The notes beneath the pieces were generated by a model. That model saw nothing but the letters and a program-made list of their open reading frames with translations. It was not told where the DNA came from and did no database searches. Positions 57,977 through 64,000 of a DNA stretch of 64,000 nt are shown here, piece by piece. Origin of the DNA: Jackrogersella multiformis (Eukaryota; Ascomycota; Sordariomycetes; Xylariales; Hypoxylaceae); the NCBI GenBank assembly GCA_902806575.1, contig CADCXD010000002.1, positions 992,001 through 1,056,000 of the forward strand, given 5' to 3'. Every line of letters starts with the position of its first letter. The first letter of the stretch is position 1. A program made the position numbers and the translations under genes.

Positions 57977-58717
57977 CTTAACTTCTTCTGGATGATGTCT
58001 CTTTTTGGTACAAGTTAATGGTTGGATTGTTTAAGGATTCGACATGGACATGCGCGCGTGGTCACATATATATCAGCAGGAATGCAATATGAAGAGCTTC
58101 GTGAGTCAGCGTCATCTACAAACCAAAGAAGTTTTGTTTTCTGCTCCAGTTTGGTTTAAACCAAACTCTTCTGCTTGAGCTATCATTAAAGTTGCTTGAG
58201 ATAGTGATGATTTGGGTATGTAGATGCTTGTTCTTCCTGCCTAGGACTTACGACATAGCTCCTGTTACGAGAGCCCCCTTTCTACCTTTAGATCGAACAT
58301 CTATTGATTTCTCATCAAACTAGATAGTAAAACTCAGTACACCTATATAAATATCGGATGTTTGATTTTGGATCGTTTAATGAAATAGACAAGTTTAGTT
58401 ACATGGATATTTGTCGTATTTGTTGAAAGTAAACTATTGTGGTCTGTCTCTATAACCAGATATAAACGAACCACATAAGAGAGAGATAAGTGCGAAATTT
58501 GATAATACTTTAATAGGTACGGTTCGCTATAAACATGCAGAGCTTGTGAAGAGGTATTAAGTGTCTTAGCTTTACTACATAGACACATAAGGTCACATTC
58601 CCTTTCTAGGATTATATGTTGTTGGGCAGCGCTGGTCTTTACACCGAAGGACCCAAATTATAATCATCCGAATTGAAAATCGACTTTAGTAATTAAGTAT
58701 CGATATAATATATATCT
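57977..58717. other. AT-rich spacer
   Basis: These 740 bases form the promoter side of the zinc-finger gene and the 3' side of the LMBR1-domain gene. The sequence is AT-rich and carries an inverted repeat CAGTTTGGTTTAAACCAAACT at about 58147-58167. No coding sequence was seen. Confidence 0.55.
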
Positions 58718-60882
58718 TCATAGTCTTATCCTCCCATCACCTCCAAACCATCGTCGTATATCTGAATCACTCCGACCATCTCTGTTACTACTTTCGCCAG
58801 CTTCATTACCACCCATCCATTGTGGCTTCTTGAAACCTTCTCCGATATCCTGTATCCATTTGGGGGTGTCAATGGTATCGAATGTGTTCTTGAATCGATG
58901 ACCCAGGCTAGTGAAGAAGTTGTCATCTTCAGTTTCGGACTCGGGAACCTCGGCCCGGGAGGATTGTCCTGTTCGTCCAGCTGGATGATCTCGGTACGAC
59001 GGCGATGTGGCAAAAGGTGTTCGAGGACCCTCGTTTCGAGCCCCGGGCACCGTCAAAATTGGAGCAGCGCGGCCTTGACTGTTCGCAGACCTAGATGCTG
59101 CCTCGTCCAGTCTTCGGGATATCGAGGTTCCATTTAACTCGCTTTCTATCAAATCTCTTCCCTCGCGCCACGAGCCACTACCGTAACTGGATTGGCTTTC
59201 TTCATCATCGTCCACGATGTCAACACCAAACCCGAAGAGCCTCTTCACTTTGCCGTATAATCCAAATAGCGTTGCAAACACAGGGACGAGAACGAAGACG
59301 GGGAACAGATAATCAAACCATTTCCCGAGTGGAGTAAGGTCGACGTATTTCCCAAGAATATCATAAAATGTTGTCTCTTCGTATATCTGCCGAGACAAGA
59401 ACGTGACGAAGTTGTAAGATAGTGGGACAGTTAATTTTGCAACCTGACCTGCATACCAAAATGCTGATTCGTGAGCAGTGTTGCGTCGAACTAGAGCGCG
59501 ACCACGCCACACTTTGACTTCGGTTACGGAATGGAGAGCTGCTGCACACATGTACATTATCCAGAGCGCAGAAATAAGCTGACCTGCGAAACCAACGCGA
59601 CCACTTTCACCTGTCCAGTGATGAACCACAGTGAATCGGATGACTGATAAGGACGGCAGAACCGCTTTTACCAACTCAGACCATATGATACATGCTGATG
59701 CCAACGCAAGGAAGCCTCCAAGAAAAATACGACAATAAGGGACAACACGACAGTGAAGCAAATACCGTGTATAGGGGGTAAGGATAGTAACCTTCTCCCA
59801 GAGCGAGGAACCCGGAGAGCTAGCACCAAAGTCGAGCTTTTTCGAAGCGGCAGAGTCCAAGATTGCTTGCGTTTCTGAAGCATCACGAAGCAAGTGGTCC
59901 CACTCGTCAAGGTACCGCGACTTGGCATGCCTCGCCCGAGTAAGTTGGCGAGTGAGGTCTGCCAAGTACTTTTCAGTAACAACTGTCGGAATTTTGCGAC
60001 TGTCGTTGTCTACCCGAGGCAGTATGTTTCTTGGCCGAGACTCGGGTATATTGCATATCTCCGATAGCTCCTCGATCCAATCCTGGAAATTCCTGGCGCT
60101 TCCGGTCTTGCGCTTGCTTAGTTCCGATACCTGAGCCTCTAAATCTTCTAGATTAAGAGCGGCATCCTCCATATTTTCATAGAGTCTGGGCGCCTGGCTC
60201 TGAAGTCGACGTAGCCGGTGGCTGGCGTCTGCGTTTCTGAACAAGTTTCTAGGAAGAGCAACAAGTCCATGACCCATGAGATAAATGGCTAAAATTAACC
60301 CCCAGCAATAGGCAAGTGCAAGTATTAGGCCCTTCAACGAGGTGAACGAAGGGCCGTAAGATATGAAGAAGTAGACCAGTCCGAGCACAGCGGAGCCAAA
60401 CACCAGAGCATAGTACTGAGCATTCTGGCGCAAAGAATAGAGGATTCGGTCCTTAGGCTCGCGATAACCGGCGTCGGAGTACTCGGCAAATATTGGTAGT
60501 ATGAACCTAGGATAAGCCAAGTTAGTAGTTGCATTTGAGAGTATCTACAACTGTTGCGTGACGAAGATTACCAGGTCAGAACAAAGGTTAGCCAATATGA
60601 AATCCTCCACGACACAAGAAGCGCCCTAGGCGGAAGCCAAATGCCTCTTGTTGTCTCATCGTCGGTAGTGGCATTAGAGGCGAGATCAATAGGAACTAAT
60701 AGCACAATAGTCGCAGGTAGCCATAGTGCAAAGAAGACGGGTACCAGCAGGAAAGCCGGTGTTGATCGCAATGGAAGATAATATCGCAGAATTAGAAGAA
60801 CGATAAGGGATAGAACAAGAAGCGCGATGAGCGCAAATATTTCAGAAGGTATCGGCGACGGACTGCTCGATATTTGTAGCAT
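58718..60882 (-). CDS. LMBR1-domain multispanning membrane protein (LMBD2-like)
   Basis: Two exons on the minus strand (60882-60572 and 60506-58718) join to 699 residues; the 65-nt intron splits a Trp codon in LTW-FILPIFAEYSDAG. The LMBR1 pattern is clear: three N-terminal helices (IFALIALLVLSLIVLLILRY; FLLVPVFFALWLPATIVLLV; VSWRISYWLTFVLTWFILP), YALVFGSAVLGLVYFFISYG, LALAYCWGLILAIYLMGHGL followed by VALPRNLFR, a long coiled region (residues about 190-330), then helices around IFLGGFLALASACIIWSELV and ISALWIMYMCAAALHSV and a final one at YLFPVFVLVPVFATLFGLYG. The last 200 residues are disordered and acidic. The family includes lipocalin-receptor-like and lysosomal proteins; the fungal function is unsettled. 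Confidence 0.92.
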
Positions 60883-61666
60883 GCTGTAAACCTAAGCACA
60901 CCCCATGAAGCGGGATTGAGTTTGAAATGAATGAAATTGTCGAAGAATTAGATGATAGGAACGTGATGATCTCGTCCAAGACTCAACGAGGTACTAGGTA
61001 GGTATGTAGGTGGAATTAGGTACATTAAATGCATGCATGGGTTTCGGACTACCGCTGACGTCGGCGGGCCAGTGCACTCCCTAAATATCCCTGCGCTTTA
61101 TTGAGCCTAAACTTTATTAGTTACATAACATAGTTACATAACATGTGATCTCGGCCATCCATTGGGTGCGCTAGAATTATATATGGACAGATCTATGGAT
61201 TTACGAACCCACTTGGTCAAGTTTTACAAGATTAAAGTTGTGGCGGTGCGTGTGGCTGTATATGCTATGTACCTAGATATATCCCTGCCGGAGGAATGAT
61301 GTCTGGGCAGCCAGCGAGCCAGCCCGTTCGAATGACTTAAGGTTGCTTAAGTAACTTAGGTACTATGTACAGAGCTAAGCAGGGGTAGCTCGGTGGAACA
61401 AGCTGGCCACTTGAAGGAAATCGACCCCGGATTTTTTTTTCATACAGCTGAGAGAGGAGAGGCCAACTATCATCGTGTTTAAACTGTCGGTTTCTCACAC
61501 GATCAATTCACTACGATAAGGGGCCTTTTGCGCCGCATAAGGTCAACACCAACTTTTCCTTCCCGTCCCATTTCTTCCCTTTTTCGCTTCTATTTGCATT
61601 ATTATTGCTACCTAGGTACATCTCTTTTTCTGCTGCTTCCCCATCCTCCGAGAGTCGAGATCGGCC
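60883..61666. other. Divergent spacer between the LMBR1-domain and lectin genes
   Basis: This 780-base spacer holds both promoters. It contains a direct repeat of GTTACATAACAT at about 61119-61145 and one TACCTAGGTA-type word near 61610. Nothing else was seen. Confidence 0.55.
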
Positions 61667-62737
61667 ATGTGGTTTACAGCGCTGTCAGCCCTGTGGCTGG
61701 CGGCCACAACTTTGGGTGCCGTGAATCGCGACGATGATGGCAATATTAGGACTATTTCCGTAAGTCCTAGGCGCATAGATTAGACTCTCCTGGGACCGCT
61801 GCTGAACAATATTTTTCTTCTTCCAGCTGCGAACCCACACGTTAAAGCAGCCATACCTAGACTCTGACATGCAAAGTCGGTGGTACGATTTTGGAGGTGA
61901 CACGATAGTTAGGACAGATTCGTATGTCTATTTACAATTAGCCAGGGCGAACCTTTCCATTGATCATTGCATTATAGGTATATCCGTCTCACTTCGGATC
62001 GTCCGTCGCAACATGGATGGTTGTTTTCTCGGGTACCCCTGACTGCTACGAATTGGGAAATCACTGTTGAATTTAAGGTCCACGGTAAAAATCAGTTATA
62101 TGGCGACGGCTTCGCGATGTGGCTCACGAAAGAGCGAGGACAAAGTGGACCGGTCTTTGGGCACGCAGACAACTTCGAAGGTCTCGGCGTTTTTATCGAT
62201 ACATACAAGAACAACCGACCCGGCGTAGTTTTCCCTTACGTGATGGCAATGTTCGGCGATGGAAAGACATCTTATAATAAGGACAATGACGGAAAGGACG
62301 CCGAGTTCGCCGGCTGTTCCGCTCGAGGCATTCGAAATGCGAACGTCCCAACCAGGTTGAAGCTTACCTACTTCCAGGACAAATCATTGAAGCTGGAACT
62401 TCAGTACAAGAACGAAGACGACTGGCAACTGTGTTTCGAGACGGGCGAACCGCCGGCGATTCCCTCGGTCACATACCTAGGATTTAGCGCCGAAACAGGC
62501 GAGCTGAGCGACAACCACGACATCGTCTCCATCGACGCCAAGAATCTTTACATTACGGGAGGCTCATCCAGTAAACCTACGCCTGGCAGAGGAAGCACGA
62601 AAACACCTCAGCAACAGAAGAGTGGCAGCTGGACTTGGTTTTTCTTCAAGATTATCGCCTTTGGATTGGCTATCGGCGGGGCGTACCTAGGCTACACGGC
62701 ATACCGGTCAAATAAGAAGAGGAGTCATCGATTCTAG
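61667..62737 (+). CDS. L-type (legume-like) lectin of the early secretory pathway (VIP36/Emp46-47 family)
   Basis: Three exons (61667-61759, 61827-61921, 61978-62737) join to 315 residues. A signal peptide (MWFTALSALWLAATTLGAV) leads into the lectin domain: LRTHTLKQPYLDSDMQSRWY, YIRLTSDRPSQHGWLFSRV, WEITVEFKVHG, LYGDGFAMWLTKERG, GLGVFIDTYKNNRPG, and VTYLGFSAETGELSDNHDI. A transmembrane helix (FFFKIIAFGLAIGGAYLGY) follows a Ser/Lys/Gln-rich stalk, and a short basic tail (YRSNKKRSHRF) faces the cytosol. Such lectins bind high-mannose glycoproteins and act as ER-Golgi cargo receptors. The tail has lysines for COPI-type retrieval but no canonical KKxx terminus, so sorting is uncertain. Introns of 67 and 56 nt keep the frame. 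Confidence 0.93.
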
Positions 62738-64000
62738 AGGGCAAACAAGCTACATGTATTCGATGTTGGAATGTAGGGATAACGCCGCGACTGGCACAGA
62801 CGTACATACCAATAGCATATGAAACTTCAAAGCTGTGGTCTTACGAGGTTGGAAGGCGTCAACTGGCAGTGTAAAACTAAGAAGTGAAGAAGTGGTACTC
62901 AATACAGAAAAAATTACGAATCTCGAGATACTTATATTCGGTCATGCTACCTAGGTGCCAGGTGATGGGGATTCTGCGGTTGCGACCTATGGTTATATTT
63001 GGCGTGGAGATGACCTAAAATATCAGATACCTGGCTTGATTCTTCCATCGGAAGCTTACTCCATGAAGGATCATAATGAGCCTACACTATTGCTACCAAC
63101 CTCCTCTGGCAGTAACTCAGTTGGATCTCTTAATGTGCGTGGGGTTGCACTGCTTGTTATTGTATAATATTGCAGGGATTCCCATCAGCGGGCTCCATCC
63201 GATGTCAGGATAGTCCCGTCTTTGATAGAGAAAAACTGGACCCCATAATAACATAGGTCTTCAAAGACAGTCCCATGGAATATGGTTCAAAATGCGATGG
63301 CTGGATGGACGCTATGCGAGTCAAACAACTTTGCCGTTACACGTGAAATGAGTACTCATACGTCTACGAATATCATATCAAATGGATGGCTTACCTACCT
63401 AGGTACTACCTACCTATGTACCTACTAGGTACCTCTTAGGTAGGTCTTCCAGGTCGGTTCATGTGATAGATACTGAGCGTAGAGCTGACTATTATATACA
63501 TTTTATGTACCTTACTATATATGGCACTATTGAGAATATGACGTCGTCAGAATGATAGATTTATTGAACCGTAGTTCCTCACTACCTACCTAGGTAGAGG
63601 CAGTTAGATTCGGCTTACCCCACGTCCATACGTACCTAAGTACCTAGGTATCTACCTAACATCCAGGGCTAACCGATTTTCAGTTAGCTTCTTCCCCCCT
63701 CCCCCCAATATCTATCCGTCCTACTCATACCATCACACAAACCATCGAGTATCTTCAATACACCTACCTATTAGGCAGTTCCAATCTCGAGTGTTCATCC
63801 GTCAATGCATTGGCATGTTTCTATAAAAAGGGGTTTAAAAAAAGGAAATAGAGTAAGATTACAATATCGCTTATGAAACAACCATCCGGCAATATTCCAT
63901 AAGATCTTACAGTAATACTTATTGTTTCGATCTTGAATGATGATGGAACCCTCTCATACATATTTTGTATACCTCGCTAGCCTTCCAATTCACAAATATA
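62738..64000. other. Right-edge spacer
   Basis: No gene could be supported in the last 1.26 kb. TACCTAGGTA-type clusters lie at about 63392-63440, 63583-63600 and 63633-63660. The last 300 bases are pyrimidine-rich and then AT-rich, perhaps the leader of a gene beyond the edge. The frame at 62955-63167 has no recognisable content. Confidence 0.5.
63392..63440. repeat. Cluster of TACCTACCTAGGTA-type words
   Basis: About 50 bases contain four variants of CTACCTAGGTAC in alternating orientation, the same vocabulary as the other clusters. Confidence 0.75.

Noticed and set aside
62955..63167. 70-codon frame at the right edge
   Set aside because: No family resemblance, and no clear promoter or splice context.

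Overview
The window is nuclear DNA of a filamentous ascomycete (Pezizomycotina). The genes carry many short introns (about 50-160 nt) with GTAAGT-type donors, CTAAC/CTGAC branch sites and YAG acceptors. The proteins are of fungal type: Sfh1 with a C-terminal zinc finger, Utp10, Pds5, bifunctional Thi6 and a SAT4-like rhodopsin-domain protein. The spacers are peppered with self-complementary TACCTAGGTA words, which I associate with Sordariomycetes genomes. A more precise placement (for example Xylariales) would be inference.

I reconstructed 22 protein-coding loci by joining exons by hand; every model except the GH30 junction and the broken acyltransferase closes in frame. No rRNA, tRNA or CRISPR was found.

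Left part (1-27000): a partial low-complexity gene running off the edge (-), an EBP1/PA2G4-like protein (-), RSC subunit Sfh1 (+), mRNA guanylyltransferase (+), cohesin factor Pds5 (-), a Ser/Thr-rich membrane protein (+) and the U3 processome scaffold Utp10 (-). This is a block of essential nuclear housekeeping genes.

Middle (27000-42500): a small MITE-like element, an SGNH esterase of the Iah1 type (+), a protein with a degenerate retropepsin-like fold (+), bifunctional thiamine enzyme Thi6 (+), an isochorismatase-like hydrolase (+), a secreted GH30 glycosidase (-) and mitochondrial 5-aminolevulinate synthase (-).

Right part (42500-64000): this is looser and more accessory. It holds a DUF924 protein (+), a SAT4-like seven-helix protein (-), an HHE hemerythrin protein (+), an HXXXD acyltransferase broken by an in-frame TAG (+), an acylglycerol-phosphate acyltransferase (+), a DDR48-like SYGS-repeat stress protein whose long exon has no usable start codon (+), a zinc-finger orphan (-), an LMBR1-domain membrane protein (-) and an L-type lectin of the early secretory pathway (+). 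There is no operon logic. Neighbours are independent genes separated by 0.3-2.6 kb spacers, several of them divergent promoters. I saw no convincing biosynthetic gene cluster.

The least explained signals are the dispersed TACCTAGGTA palindrome family, the 313-bp inverted-repeat element, the retropepsin-like domain lacking its aspartate, the broken acyltransferase and the SYGS-repeat gene.
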